Shown: in pieces, positions 17,173 through 25,845 of the stretch
Layout: each line of letters begins with the position of its first letter
Position numbering within the stretch: the stretch's first letter is position 1
Origin: JAXGTD01 sp040775095
GTDB lineage: Bacteria; Pseudomonadota; Gammaproteobacteria; Chromatiales; Chromatiaceae
DNA: 28,706 nt
NCBI GenBank assembly: GCA_040775095.1
Contig: JAXGTD010000043.1
Location: 1 to 28,706, forward strand
Direction: 5' to 3'
Notes under the pieces: generated by a model
What the model saw: the letters and a program-made list of their open reading frames with translations, nothing else
Databases searched by the model: none
What the model was told of the DNA's origin: nothing
Position numbers and translations under genes: made by a program

Positions 17173-18956
17173 AGATCGGGTCCTAGCACGAGACTCAGGC
17201 GCGCGCCGGGGGGATCCTTGGTCAGCGCATAGGCGACATCGAATCGGATCTGGCCGATCGGCGTCTGGTAGTGCACGCCCAGGCCGACGCTCTGCTCCCA
17301 CTCCAGCGTGTACTCGGGATCGAAGGCGTTACCGAAATCGGTGAACGCCGCCGCGCTCCAGTTGCCCTTGATGCGTCGCTCCAGCTCGAGACTGCCGACC
17401 GCCAGGAAACGACCGCCGACGGTCTGATCGGTCACCGGGTCGTTCGGACCCAGCGCGTCCAGACCCCAGCCGCGGATGCTGCTGTCACCGCCGGCGAAGA
17501 AACGCAGGCTGCCGGGCACGTCATCGAGGGTGGCGGCCCAGGTGGCGCCCAGATCCGCGCGGGTGATGAAACGGTAGTTGTCGCTGAGGAAGCTCTTGAT
17601 CCACTTCACGCTGAGCGAGCCGGTGAGCCAGGAGGTCTCGGCCAGCCCCACCGTGGTCCCCTGCAACAGGTATTTGATCCTATACCCGTTGCGGGTATTG
17701 ATCGGGTCGTCGGCGACGACCTTCGACCAGGAGATGTTGGGCACCAGGCCATTGAAGCTCTCATCGCCGGTGTCGGCGACCGTGTAATTCTCGTAACGGT
17801 AGTCGATGCCGATGTTGCGCCGCCAGCCACCCTTGGTTCGCACCGAGTAGGCCCCGGAGAGCTTGTAGATGTCGCCCTGGCGGCTGGTCGTGTCGTAGAT
17901 GTAGATCTCCGGGCGGATCAGGAAGTAGTCCTGTACCGGGTTGCGGGCCGGGATACGGTACTCCGCGACGAAGGACTGCAGCGGCTGCGAGACCTGGATC
18001 TCGGTCTTGAGCTTGTGCCCGTACGCCCCGATGTAGCGGCGCCGGTACTCCAGCAGCAGGCGCGGCCCGACGTCGGTGCCGAAGCCCAGACCGATGCGGT
18101 ACTTGTTGGCCTTGTTGGGATGGGCGATGACCTCGACGGGCACGACGTTGTTGGGGTCCGCCTGGTCGGTCTGCGGGACGATCTCGACCTTGTCGAAGTA
18201 TTCCATGCCCAGCAGCCGACCCTGGAGGTCGAGCAGCTCGTCGGGATCGTAGACCGAGCCGGGCTTGAAGGTGACGAACCGCTGCAGGTAGGCGTCGGCG
18301 AGCAGGTCCTGCTTGAACTCGACCCTGCCCAGGTAGTAACGCGGGCCGGTCTCCAGGTGGATATCGACGATGGCCTCGTAGGCGATCGGATCGATCAGCA
18401 CCTGATGGCGGACCAGATCCGCGTCGAGATAGCCCTCTTCGGAGGCGATGATGCTCAGCTCATCGCGCGCGTTTTCATAGCGCGCGTGCAGCAGGACGTC
18501 GCCGACGCGCAGCGGGAATCGTTTCGGGAAGCGCGGGTTCGAGGCCCCCGGCCCCGTGATCTGGTAGTTGACCACCGCGACCTTGACCGGCTCGCCGGGG
18601 CTGATCCTGTAGCTCGCCACCCAGCTTCCACTCGCATTCGGTGGCTCGGTGAGGCTGTCCTCGACCTCGACGCGATAGAGTCCGAACGGTGCCAGCGCCT
18701 CGTGGATCTGATCCGGCGCGCGCCGGTGCAGGGCCAGCAGGCGGGCGACGCTCAGGTTCTCGTCCTTGCGCTCCTGATAGATCCCCAGGAGCGCCAGCAC
18801 GTTCGTCTGCTGCTCGCCCTGCACCCCCTCGACCTTGACATCGAGCTTGAGTGCCAGCGCCGGGCCGGGGGCCGCGATCGCCAGCACCAACAGCAGCAGC
18901 GTCGGACCGAGGTCCGACGCGAGGCGGTGCGCCGTGCCGGGACGGATCAACGGCAC
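17169..18956 (-). CDS. tamA: TamA, Omp85-family outer-membrane translocation protein
   Basis: TamA is the Omp85 partner of TamB. The 595-residue precursor has a signal peptide (hydrophobic core 17-34, cleavage probably after ALA at about residue 36). Mixed alpha/beta POTRA domains follow to about residue 260, then a C-terminal 16-strand barrel. The barrel includes FFAGGDSSIRGWGLDALGP, the conserved substrate-loop motif of Omp85 proteins. The end, RLSLVLGPDL, is not aromatic but is beta-like. The GTG start at 18954-18956 has a G-rich Shine-Dalgarno (GGGGGAG) just upstream. It is the first gene of tamA-tamB and is separated from the sodium channel gene by 154 bases that hold a perfect TATAAT (19110-19115, minus). 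Confidence 0.93.
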   Translation of the reverse strand: MPLIRPGTAHRLASDLGPTLLLLVLAIAAPGPALALKLDVKVEGVQGEQQTNVLALLGIYQERKDENLSVARLLALHRRAPDQIHEALAPFGLYRVEVEDSLTEPPNASGSWVASYRISPGEPVKVAVVNYQITGPGASNPRFPKRFPLRVGDVLLHARYENARDELSIIASEEGYLDADLVRHQVLIDPIAYEAIVDIHLETGPRYYLGRVEFKQDLLADAYLQRFVTFKPGSVYDPDELLDLQGRLLGMEYFDKVEIVPQTDQADPNNVVPVEVIAHPNKANKYRIGLGFGTDVGPRLLLEYRRRYIGAYGHKLKTEIQVSQPLQSFVAEYRIPARNPVQDYFLIRPEIYIYDTTSRQGDIYKLSGAYSVRTKGGWRRNIGIDYRYENYTVADTGDESFNGLVPNISWSKVVADDPINTRNGYRIKYLLQGTTVGLAETSWLTGSLSVKWIKSFLSDNYRFITRADLGATWAATLDDVPGSLRFFAGGDSSIRGWGLDALGPNDPVTDQTVGGRFLAVGSLELERRIKGNWSAAAFTDFGNAFDPEYTLEWEQSVGLGVHYQTPIGQIRFDVAYALTKDPPGARLSLVLGPDL

Positions 18957-19109
18957 CGCTCCCCCCGCGGGGTGCGCCAGCGGTGGGTGGGTGAACGCGT
19001 CGGCGCTGTCGTGCAGGGCCGCGTCGGGTCTGGTGGCGTCATGTCATCGAGGTACGCTTCAGGTTGGCGCGGCCCGCGTCAGAGCCCATGGGAACAGCAA
19101 TAATTCAAT

Positions 19110-19115
19110 ATTATA
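19110..19115 (-). promoter_or_regulatory. TATAAT -10-like box ahead of tamA
   Basis: A perfect TATAAT on the minus strand sits in a short AT-rich island (about 19095-19125) in otherwise GC-rich DNA. It overlaps the sodium-channel stop codon. The region 17 bases upstream has no good -35. It would give a tamA leader of about 150 bases. This is a weak prediction. Confidence 0.3.
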
Positions 19116-20001
19116 GCGTGGATTTGTCATACGCGACTTCATGCTCGTCCCGCCCCGGATCGGGCCCTGACAACGTCTGCCCGGCCGGCGCCGCGCCGCC
19201 GAGCGCCTGCCGCAGCTCCCTGACCTCGGCGTGCAGGGCACGGATCTCGGCGATCACCCGCGCGCTGTCGTCGTGCACCGTCTCGTCGACGTGCTCCTGT
19301 TCGGCGTCGTGCATCCGCTGCATGCTATCGACAATGATGCCGATGAACAGATTCAGCATCGTGAAGGTCGCGATCAGGATGAAGGGGATGAAGAACAACC
19401 ACGCATACGGGTATTGCGCCATCACCGGTCGGACGATCCCCATCGACCAGCTCTCCAGGGTCATGACCTGGAACAGGGTGTACATCGACGCGCCGATGCT
19501 GCCGAACCACTCGGGGAACCGCTCGCCGAACAGGCCGGTGGACATCACCGCGAAGACATAGAACAACAGCAGGATCAGGCCGCCGATGGAGGCGATGCCC
19601 GGCATCGCGCCGAGCAGGGCCTCGACGACGAAGCGCAGCCGCGGCACGGTGGAGATCAGCCGCAGCACCCGCAGCACGCGCAGCGTGCGCAGCACCGACA
19701 GGGGCCCGGCGGCCGGCACCAACGCGATGCCGACGACGCAGAAATCGAACAGGTTCCAGGCGTTGCGAAAGAAGCGCGACCCGTAGGCGAAGATCTTCAG
19801 CCCGAGCTCGATGACGAACACGCCCAGCACCAGGCGGTCGAAGAGCCGGAGCCAGTCGCCGACGCGATCCATCAGGGCTGGTGCGGTTTCCAGGCCCAGC
19901 GTGACCGCGTTGATCAGGATCAGCCCGATGATCAGGCGCTGAAACCCGGGTGACTCCACCCGGGCGGTGGCCCACAGACGTGCCGCTGTCGTGCCGGTCA
20001 T
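19111..20001 (-). CDS. Bacterial voltage-gated sodium channel (NaChBac/NavMs type)
   Basis: The 296-residue protein has six membrane segments arranged as a single voltage-gated channel domain that would assemble as a tetramer. The voltage sensor S4 carries four arginines three residues apart (Arg105, 108, 111, 114 in LRTLRVLRVLRL). The pore loop holds TLESWSM at 181-187, the selectivity filter of bacterial Nav channels, with Glu183 as the high-field-strength site. S6 is followed by an acidic neck (about 229-245), then a heptad-patterned coiled coil (about 246-268), as in NaChBac-type channels. The start ATG is at 19999-20001. It follows glucokinase with 52 bases between, so it may be co-transcribed. 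The family call is strong; the physiological role in this host is unknown. Confidence 0.93.
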   Translation of the reverse strand: MTGTTAARLWATARVESPGFQRLIIGLILINAVTLGLETAPALMDRVGDWLRLFDRLVLGVFVIELGLKIFAYGSRFFRNAWNLFDFCVVGIALVPAAGPLSVLRTLRVLRVLRLISTVPRLRFVVEALLGAMPGIASIGGLILLLFYVFAVMSTGLFGERFPEWFGSIGASMYTLFQVMTLESWSMGIVRPVMAQYPYAWLFFIPFILIATFTMLNLFIGIIVDSMQRMHDAEQEHVDETVHDDSARVIAEIRALHAEVRELRQALGGAAPAGQTLSGPDPGRDEHEVAYDKSTL

Positions 20002-20053
20002 GGGACGCTGGCCCGTCGGGTGCGAGGCGGACGACTCCGGAGCGCGGGGCGGA

Positions 20054-21037
20054 TCATCGCGACGCCGCGGCGAAACGCGCCGCCCCCAGCAGGGGTGCCG
20101 CCGGATCCAGGATCACCTTGACCGGCATGCGTTCCATCAGCGCGCGCATCCGGCCCTTGTCGAGAAAGCCGGCGATGAAGTGCGGTCCGCGCAACAACGC
20201 CAGGTTCTTCGGCGCGATGCCACCGCCCAGATAGACGCCCCCGAGCGCCATGTGTTTCAGTGCCGCGTTGCCGGCCTCGCGCCCATAGAGGTGCGCGAAC
20301 AGGTCCATGGTCTCGCGGCAGACCGGGCAATCGCCAGCGGCGGCGGCCGTCGCGACAGCGGCCGCCAGGTCGCCGCCGCTGTCGAGCGCCTCTTTCACCG
20401 CGCCGGTGGGGGCCGCCTCGGCGCGCCGCGCGAGAAACCCGTAGAGGTTGCCGATGCCCATGCCCGAGACCGCGCGCTCCCAGCTCACGTGCCCGAAGCG
20501 CTCGCGCAGATCGGCCAGCAGCGCGACCTCCCGCTCGTCGGCGGGCGCGAAGTCCGCATGGCCGCCCTCGGTGGCGAACGGGTGGTGGTCGTGGCCATCC
20601 CAGAACAGCCCGGCCTCGCCCAGGCCGGTGCCGGCCGCCACCACGCAGGCGTTGCCGGCGGCATCGGGCGCGCCGGCCTGCAGGAGCGCGAGATCGTTCT
20701 CCGATAGCGCCGGCACGCCCCAGGCGACGGCCTCCAGGTCATTGAGCAGGCGCGCCTCGCGCAGGCCGAATCGCCGCGCCAGGGCGCGACCGTCGATCTC
20801 CCAGGGGAGGTTGGTGGTCTGGCTGCGATCGTCGGCCACCGGGCCGGCGACGGCAAAGGCGGCGAGCTCGGCCGACGCCCCGGTCTCGCCGATGTAGCGC
20901 TCGACGATATCCCCGAGCGACGTGAAATCGGCGCTTGGATAGCGCATCTGCAGACTGAGCCCGACCCGGGCGTCAGACAGGTCCGCCAACGCCAGACCCG
21001 TCTTGGTGCCCCCGATATCCCCAACCAGCACGCGCAT
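20054..21037 (-). CDS. glk: Glucokinase
   Basis: Glucokinase phosphorylates glucose to glucose 6-phosphate with ATP. The 327-residue protein is the proteobacterial Glk type (about 320 residues). It has the phosphate-binding loop DIGGTKT at residues 7-13, the catalytic base in LLND (Asp100), GTGLG at 136-140 and the sugar-binding EGGHADF near 157-163. The start ATG at 21037 is backed by a near-perfect Shine-Dalgarno, GGAAGGAGG, 7-8 bases upstream. A 343-base gap separates it from the sulfur globule gene upstream. The sodium channel follows in the same direction. Confidence 0.92.
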   Translation of the reverse strand: MRVLVGDIGGTKTGLALADLSDARVGLSLQMRYPSADFTSLGDIVERYIGETGASAELAAFAVAGPVADDRSQTTNLPWEIDGRALARRFGLREARLLNDLEAVAWGVPALSENDLALLQAGAPDAAGNACVVAAGTGLGEAGLFWDGHDHHPFATEGGHADFAPADEREVALLADLRERFGHVSWERAVSGMGIGNLYGFLARRAEAAPTGAVKEALDSGGDLAAAVATAAAAGDCPVCRETMDLFAHLYGREAGNAALKHMALGGVYLGGGIAPKNLALLRGPHFIAGFLDKGRMRALMERMPVKVILDPAAPLLGAARFAAASR

Positions 21038-21380
21038 GTTCGGACCTCCTTCCCGGACGGGGGACGATCCGACCCCCGGTCATGTCAAAGACCGGGAATG
21101 ATAGCAGCGGCGAGGCCGGGCGGGGAACCGGGCCGAACCCCCATGGGAGTGGCCCGGTGTAGAGGACTGGCTCAGACAGGGATCGTGGCGAGACGCGACG
21201 CGAGGCTGCCCCCACGTCGCCGCGCCGAGGGGATGCCGATCGAGCGTCTTCCGGTCAGGGCCAGGGATGGCGATCCGGGACGCGTACTGCCCCGGATGCC
21301 AGCCGATCCCGGCCATGGCGGGAGCGGGGTGGATCGGCGTCTTCCTCGGGGCGCGGCCGACGTGGCCTCGCAGCGAGGCG
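21038..21380. other. 343-base gap between the sulfur globule gene and glk
   Basis: I see no gene here. Frames in it are shadows of neighbours or lack starts. It holds a 6-bp hairpin right after the sulfur globule stop (21365-21379). It also holds an 8-bp stem ACCGGGCC/GGCCCGGT (21127-21134 and 21151-21158) with a 16-base loop. Just before glk is a TATCAT-like -10 on the minus strand (about 21101-21106) without a convincing -35. The glk promoter is probably in this stretch. Confidence 0.45.
21365..21379 (-). terminator. Hairpin directly after the sulfur globule gene
   Basis: A 6-bp stem GCCTCG/CGAGGC with a 3-base loop begins one base past the TAA stop. There is no U-run. Its position suggests a 3'-end or mRNA-stability structure for a highly expressed structural gene. 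Confidence 0.35.
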
Positions 21381-21698
21381 TTACTGGTCGCTGCTCTCGG
21401 GTGCCGCTGCCGGGAGCGCGTAACCGGGCAGCGCGAGGCCATAGGGATAAGCACCCAGCGCGTAGGGTGCACCATAGCCGTAGCCATAGGGCAGACCATA
21501 GCCGTAGGGCGCATAGCCGTAGCCGTAAGGCGCGTAACCGTAGCCGCCCCAAGGACCGCCCCAGCCCGGGCCACCCCAGCCGGGTCCGCCCCAGTTCCAT
21601 GGGCTGAATGGCCCCCAGAACGCCTCGGCGGAGAAGGACATCAACGTGGTTGCACCGGCAACCGCGGCAGCGAGCAGGATCGTTTTTTTGCTTGTCAT
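21381..21698 (-). CDS. Sulfur globule envelope protein-like (Sgp family)
   Basis: The 105-residue precursor has a clear signal peptide (MTSKKTILL then a hydrophobic core, cleavage after AEA at residue 26). The mature part of about 79 residues starts FWGPFSPWNWGG. It is made almost wholly of Gly, Tyr, Pro, Trp and Ala in short repeats such as GPGWGG and YGYAPYGYG. This is the composition of the small structural proteins (CV1-CV3, SgpA-C) that coat extracytoplasmic sulfur globules in purple sulfur bacteria. The ATG at 21698 was chosen over one at 21716 because the Shine-Dalgarno AGGAGAG ends six bases before it. The Tyr-rich repeats are also visible as DNA repeats at about 21440-21550. Other low-complexity exported proteins are possible, but context and composition favour Sgp. 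Confidence 0.78.
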   Translation of the reverse strand: MTSKKTILLAAAVAGATTLMSFSAEAFWGPFSPWNWGGPGWGGPGWGGPWGGYGYAPYGYGYAPYGYGLPYGYGYGAPYALGAYPYGLALPGYALPAAAPESSDQ

Positions 21699-21731
21699 AA
21701 CCTCTCTCCTGGACATTGCAGACCATGCACG

Positions 21732-21785
21732 GCAGGACGGGATGAATCACCGACCTGCCGGACAAGCATAGTGATCCCGTCCTGC
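21732..21785. repeat. Perfect 12-bp inverted repeat across the sgp promoter
   Basis: GCAGGACGGGAT at 21732-21743 is the exact complement of ATCCCGTCCTGC at 21774-21785, with 30 bases between. One arm lies just upstream of the predicted -10 box and the other in the leader. An overlapping shorter pair, CGGCAGG (21730-21736) and CCTGCCG (21754-21760), would fold at the very 5' end of the transcript. This may be a pair of operator half-sites or a structured leader. Confidence 0.55.
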
Positions 21786-21806
21786 ACTCGTTTTGACAAA
21801 GATCAA
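21765..21806 (-). promoter_or_regulatory. FNR-type activated promoter for the sulfur globule gene
   Basis: The sequence TTGACAAAGATCAA at 21793-21806 matches the FNR/ANR/CRP-FNR dyad (TTGAT-N4-ATCAA) at 9 of 10 fixed positions. A -10-like TATGCT lies on the minus strand at 21765-21770. With transcription starting at about 21758, the dyad centre falls at -41.5, the classic class II activator position. No good -35 is present, as expected of an activator-dependent promoter. The leader would be 60 bases. The geometry is seen in sequence; the regulator is inferred. Confidence 0.55.
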
Positions 21807-21821
21807 CATAAAAGAATATTG

Positions 21822-21837
21822 GCACATTCTAATGTGC
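21822..21837. promoter_or_regulatory. 16-bp palindrome at about -71.5 of the sgp promoter
   Basis: GCACATT and AATGTGC flank a 2-base centre. The centre falls 30 bp upstream of the FNR-like dyad, close to three helical turns, at about -71.5 from the predicted start. This is a probable dimeric regulator site; the protein is unknown. Confidence 0.45.
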
Positions 21838-21871
21838 ATGGCGTCGCGATCCCGGTCGGGTCCCTCGGCGA

Positions 21872-21895
21872 CCCGGGTCCGTCCCGCGACCCGGG
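21872..21895 (-). terminator. Hairpin after the Hpt-regulator operon
   Basis: CCCGGGT (21872-21878) pairs with ACCCGGG (21889-21895) around a 10-base loop. It starts three bases past the stop of the last gene. An alternative stem CGGGTC/GACCCG overlaps it. No U-run is seen. It would isolate the operon from the sulfur globule promoter. Confidence 0.4.
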
Positions 21896-21898
21896 AGG

Positions 21899-22402
21899 TT
21901 ATCGGTGGGTGTCGAAGCGGAAGCTTGCGGCGCGGATGCCGTCAGCGGTGTGCAGCAGCACGCGCGCCTGCCATCGCATGCTGTCGCGCACGCACACGGG
22001 GAGCATCGCCTCGCCGACGTAGGAACCGGGCCTGTCGCCGGGGTGCAGCGCGACGCGATTAAGACCCATGTCCATGTCGACGCCGGTCAGGTCCAGCTCG
22101 ACGCGCCGCGGTGGCGCGAGCCCGTCGAGCGTCACGGCGATCTGCAATGGGTGCACCAACGGGATGCCGCGGGGCTGGATATCCAGCGTGGCCCCCCCGC
22201 CGGAGGCGAAACCGACCCGGCAGGCCGACGCGCGCAGGTCGCAGTCCTCGGCAAGCGGGGCCTGCTCGATGATCTGCGGATGGAGCACGGGCCAGGCGCG
22301 ATAGACGGCCATCGCCGCCACCGCGAGCACCAGCAAGCCCGCCAGCACCCAGAGCCAGGTGGCGCGCGGGGCGGTTTGTACACGTTGCGACGGGTGGTTC
22401 AT
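21899..22402 (-). CDS. Membrane-anchored protein with a periplasmic beta domain (unknown function)
   Basis: I do not recognise this 167-residue protein with confidence. It has a short cytoplasmic N-terminus, one membrane helix (about 15-34) and an exported domain of about 130 residues. That domain contains VELDLTGVDMDMGLNRVAL, GSYVGEAMLPVCV and MRWQARVLL. The alternating pattern suggests a small beta-sandwich, loosely like FixH/YtkA domains. Cysteines at 54, 61 and 137 could form a disulfide or bind metal. The ATG at 22402 lies five bases past the stop of the sigma-54 regulator gene, so the two are almost certainly co-transcribed. It may be an accessory or sensory partner of the phosphorelay, but that is inference from position only. 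Confidence 0.7.
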   Translation of the reverse strand: MNHPSQRVQTAPRATWLWVLAGLLVLAVAAMAVYRAWPVLHPQIIEQAPLAEDCDLRASACRVGFASGGGATLDIQPRGIPLVHPLQIAVTLDGLAPPRRVELDLTGVDMDMGLNRVALHPGDRPGSYVGEAMLPVCVRDSMRWQARVLLHTADGIRAASFRFDTHR

Positions 22403-22407
22403 GGTCT

Positions 22408-23817
<1,410 letters not shown>

Positions 23818-23928
23818 CGAGTCCTCGCGTTGCCCGCGCCGCGGGCTCCTGATGGCCTGTCTTCCTGATGGTCGGTGAGGGTAATGCGTCTCGCAACGTG
23901 CACGCAACTCCGGGCAGTACCGGCACCC

Positions 23929-24318
23929 TCATTCACGTGCTGCGACGCCAACATAGCGGCTGCGCAGCGCGGCCATGGTCGCGTCCGCCAGGACGCGCAG
24001 CGCAGCGAGCTGTGCACGCACCGCGGCGGCATCCCCGACGCGCCCGGCCTGCTCGACGGCCAGCGCCGAGTGCTCCAACGCGACCGCGCCGAAGGTCGCG
24101 GCGCCACCCCGGAGCGCATGCGCCGCCGCGCCGGCGGCGCGGGCGTCTCCAAGCGCGGCATGGTTGCAGATGTCGGCGACGCGCCGGGCCGTCTCGGTGA
24201 TGAAGGTCGCGACGACCGTCGGCATCAATGCGGTTGGCAGGTCCGCCGCGAGCGCCTCGAGCACGGCGAGGTCGAGCGTCGGCAGCGCCCGCGAGGCGCA
24301 TCGGATCTCCTGGCTCAT
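23929..24318 (-). CDS. Hpt-domain phosphotransfer protein
   Basis: The 129-residue protein is a single helical Hpt domain. It has the expected His-containing helix AAAHALRGGAATFGAVAL, with phospho-acceptor His67. The downstream Gly-rich turn and hydrophobic helix pattern fit four-helix-bundle Hpt modules such as LuxU. Such proteins carry phosphate from a hybrid kinase to a response regulator. The regulator encoded 111 bases downstream on the same strand is the obvious recipient. ATG 24318 has an AGGAGG upstream (about 12 bases away) and a nearer AGCAGG. No histidine kinase is encoded in the window. Confidence 0.87.
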   Translation of the reverse strand: MSQEIRCASRALPTLDLAVLEALAADLPTALMPTVVATFITETARRVADICNHAALGDARAAGAAAHALRGGAATFGAVALEHSALAVEQAGRVGDAAAVRAQLAALRVLADATMAALRSRYVGVAARE

Positions 24319-24689
24319 CGGCCTGCTCTTCCTCCTGTTTGCGCGCTGCGGAGCTCGGCGCGGTAGATGCGATCCTGTCCCGATGGTGTCTGCACCCGTC
24401 GGAATCGCGCACCTTGATGATGCGGCAGTGGTCGTGTCGGGATCAAGACCCCGTGCCGAGCCCCCTGCGCGAGGCCCGTGGCCGCGACCGGCGCGGCGGG
24501 GTTGCCGCGGGGGTGGGGCCGCGACCGCAACCCCCGCCGGGCGTTACAGGCTGAAACCAAAAAAAGCGTGCTGCTTCTCACTTGGGATCCACGCGATGAT
24601 GTAATCTTGGCCGGGAAGGTCGGCCCAAGCGGGTCGAGTCCCGGGTGCCGGCACCCACGCCCGCGCGGAAATCAAGGAGGCCAGCGCCG
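24319..24689. other. 371-base divergent intergenic region
   Basis: This lies between the Hpt gene (-) and the AttH-like gene (+), so it must hold both promoters, but no clear -35/-10 pair was found. It is rich in structure. A long hairpin has arms at 24495-24505 and 24527-24538, with one bulge and a 5-bp inner stem. A second hairpin lies around 24606-24629 and a perfect 14-bp palindrome at 24643-24656. An 88-codon minus frame overlapping the Hpt start by ATGA has atypical codon use and was not called. Confidence 0.5.
24643..24656. promoter_or_regulatory. Perfect 14-bp palindrome upstream of the AttH-like gene
   Basis: GGGTGCC and GGCACCC meet with no spacer, 17 bases before the AAGGAGG ribosome site of the AttH-like gene. 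It could be an operator or a leader stem. No known regulator matches. Confidence 0.3.
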
Positions 24690-25838
24690 ATGCCAACCGA
24701 CAGGAGCCGACACCGCCAGCGTCACCGGCCTTCGCGCCGACGTTTGCGCGCGCGGGTATTGCGCTGTTTTTGGCGCATCCTCGGCGTCGCGGCCGTCGTC
24801 CTGATCGGTCTGGGTGTCTACAGACTGTGGGAGCTGGGGCTCATCCCGGCAAACCAGAGCGCCGACGACTGGTACGACCTCGCTCGGAGCAGCAATGCGG
24901 CGGTCGAGCTCCCGCGTGACGATGCCCCGCACGACGACTCGATCGAATGGTGGTACTACAATGGCCATCTGACCGATGCCGCGGGCGGCAAATACGGCTT
25001 CCACTTCACGGTCTTCGTGATCAACGCGCTGACCAGCCATACCGTCGCGCATGCCTCCCTGGTCGATCAGGCCGCCGGCCGCCACTACACGGGACAGATG
25101 CGCGTGGCGGGCAACCCATCCAAGGGCAGCAAGGACGGCTTCGACTTCTCGCTGGGCGGTTGGCAGATGTCCGGTGCCTCCGGCAGCGACCAGTTGCGCT
25201 TTGATCTGGATGGTCTGCGCCTGGACCTGCACCTGCAGGAGGCGACGCCGGCCGTGATGCAGGGCGGCAACGGCATCCTCGATTTCCGGGGCGTCGGCGC
25301 GAGCTACTACTACAGCCGCCCGCGCATGGACATCACCGGCACCCTCAGCGCCGAGGGTCAGCGCCACAAGGTCAGTGGCACGGGCTGGTTCGACCACCAG
25401 TGGGGCGATTTCGAGCTCTTCGAGCTTGGCTGGGACTGGTTCGCGCTCCAACTCGATGACGGCAGCGACGTCATGCTCTACCGGTTGTTCAATCCCAAGG
25501 ACGGGCACCCGGTGCTGGTCTTAGGCACCTGGTCCCGAAACGGGGTCACCACCGTGTTGGGCCCGTCCGACTTCCAACTGAGCGTCACCGGTCACTGGGT
25601 CAGCCCGCGGACCGGCCGGCGTTATCCGATGGGCTGGCGCCTGGAGATCCCGGCGCAGGCCATCAGCGTCGAGGTCTCGCCGGTGATGCCGGACAACGAG
25701 CTCGACGCCCGCGCGACCACCTATCTGGTCTATTGGGAGGGGCCGGCCCGGATCAGTGGCTCGCACACCGGGCAGGGCTACGTCGAGCTCAATGGCTATG
25801 GGGTTGATGTCGATCCACCTGGCCCGCCGCCGGGTTAG
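24690..25838 (+). CDS. AttH/CrtC-family lipocalin-like protein, membrane-anchored
   Basis: The 382-residue protein starts with a strongly basic stretch and a membrane anchor (about 28-48), then an exported domain. That domain has SIEWWYYNGHL near residues 84-94 and GWFDHQWGDFELF near 230-245. These are hallmarks of the AttH/carotenoid 1,2-hydratase (CrtC) fold, a double lipocalin-like barrel. CrtC hydrates spirilloxanthin-type carotenoids in purple bacteria. Many AttH proteins of this length are not CrtC, however, and the gene is not beside other carotenoid genes, so only the family is assigned. The ATG at 24690 has a perfect AAGGAGG nine bases upstream; an in-frame extension 15 codons long was rejected. 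Confidence 0.82.
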   Translation: MPTDRSRHRQRHRPSRRRLRARVLRCFWRILGVAAVVLIGLGVYRLWELGLIPANQSADDWYDLARSSNAAVELPRDDAPHDDSIEWWYYNGHLTDAAGGKYGFHFTVFVINALTSHTVAHASLVDQAAGRHYTGQMRVAGNPSKGSKDGFDFSLGGWQMSGASGSDQLRFDLDGLRLDLHLQEATPAVMQGGNGILDFRGVGASYYYSRPRMDITGTLSAEGQRHKVSGTGWFDHQWGDFELFELGWDWFALQLDDGSDVMLYRLFNPKDGHPVLVLGTWSRNGVTTVLGPSDFQLSVTGHWVSPRTGRRYPMGWRLEIPAQAISVEVSPVMPDNELDARATTYLVYWEGPARISGSHTGQGYVELNGYGVDVDPPGPPPG

Positions 25839-25845
25839 GAAAGCG

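Noticed and set aside
12895..17232. A 1445-codon open frame on the plus strand across tamB
   Set aside because: It is antisense to a well-supported TamB. Its product is a low-complexity Gln/Arg/Asp-rich sequence with no motif, typical of the complementary frame of a GC-rich gene.
21820..21840. A TGGCAC-like sigma-54 -24 element on the plus strand in the palindrome before the sulfur globule gene
   Set aside because: The -12 element (TTGC) is absent at the required spacing, and it would transcribe antisense to the membrane protein gene.
24315..24581. An 88-codon minus frame overlapping the Hpt start by ATGA
   Set aside because: The overlap is suggestive, but the start is GTG with no ribosome site, codon use is rich in CGA, CCA, ACA and GGA unlike its neighbours, and no family is recognised.
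24583..24660. A tRNA-like 3' end (GGTCGAGTCCC) upstream of the AttH-like gene
   Set aside because: No matching acceptor, D or anticodon arms can be built; the sequence is explained by the 14-bp palindrome and a hairpin.
24690..25838. Calling the AttH-family gene crtC outright
   Set aside because: The fold signature fits, but the gene has a membrane anchor and no carotenoid neighbours; family-level naming is all the sequence supports.
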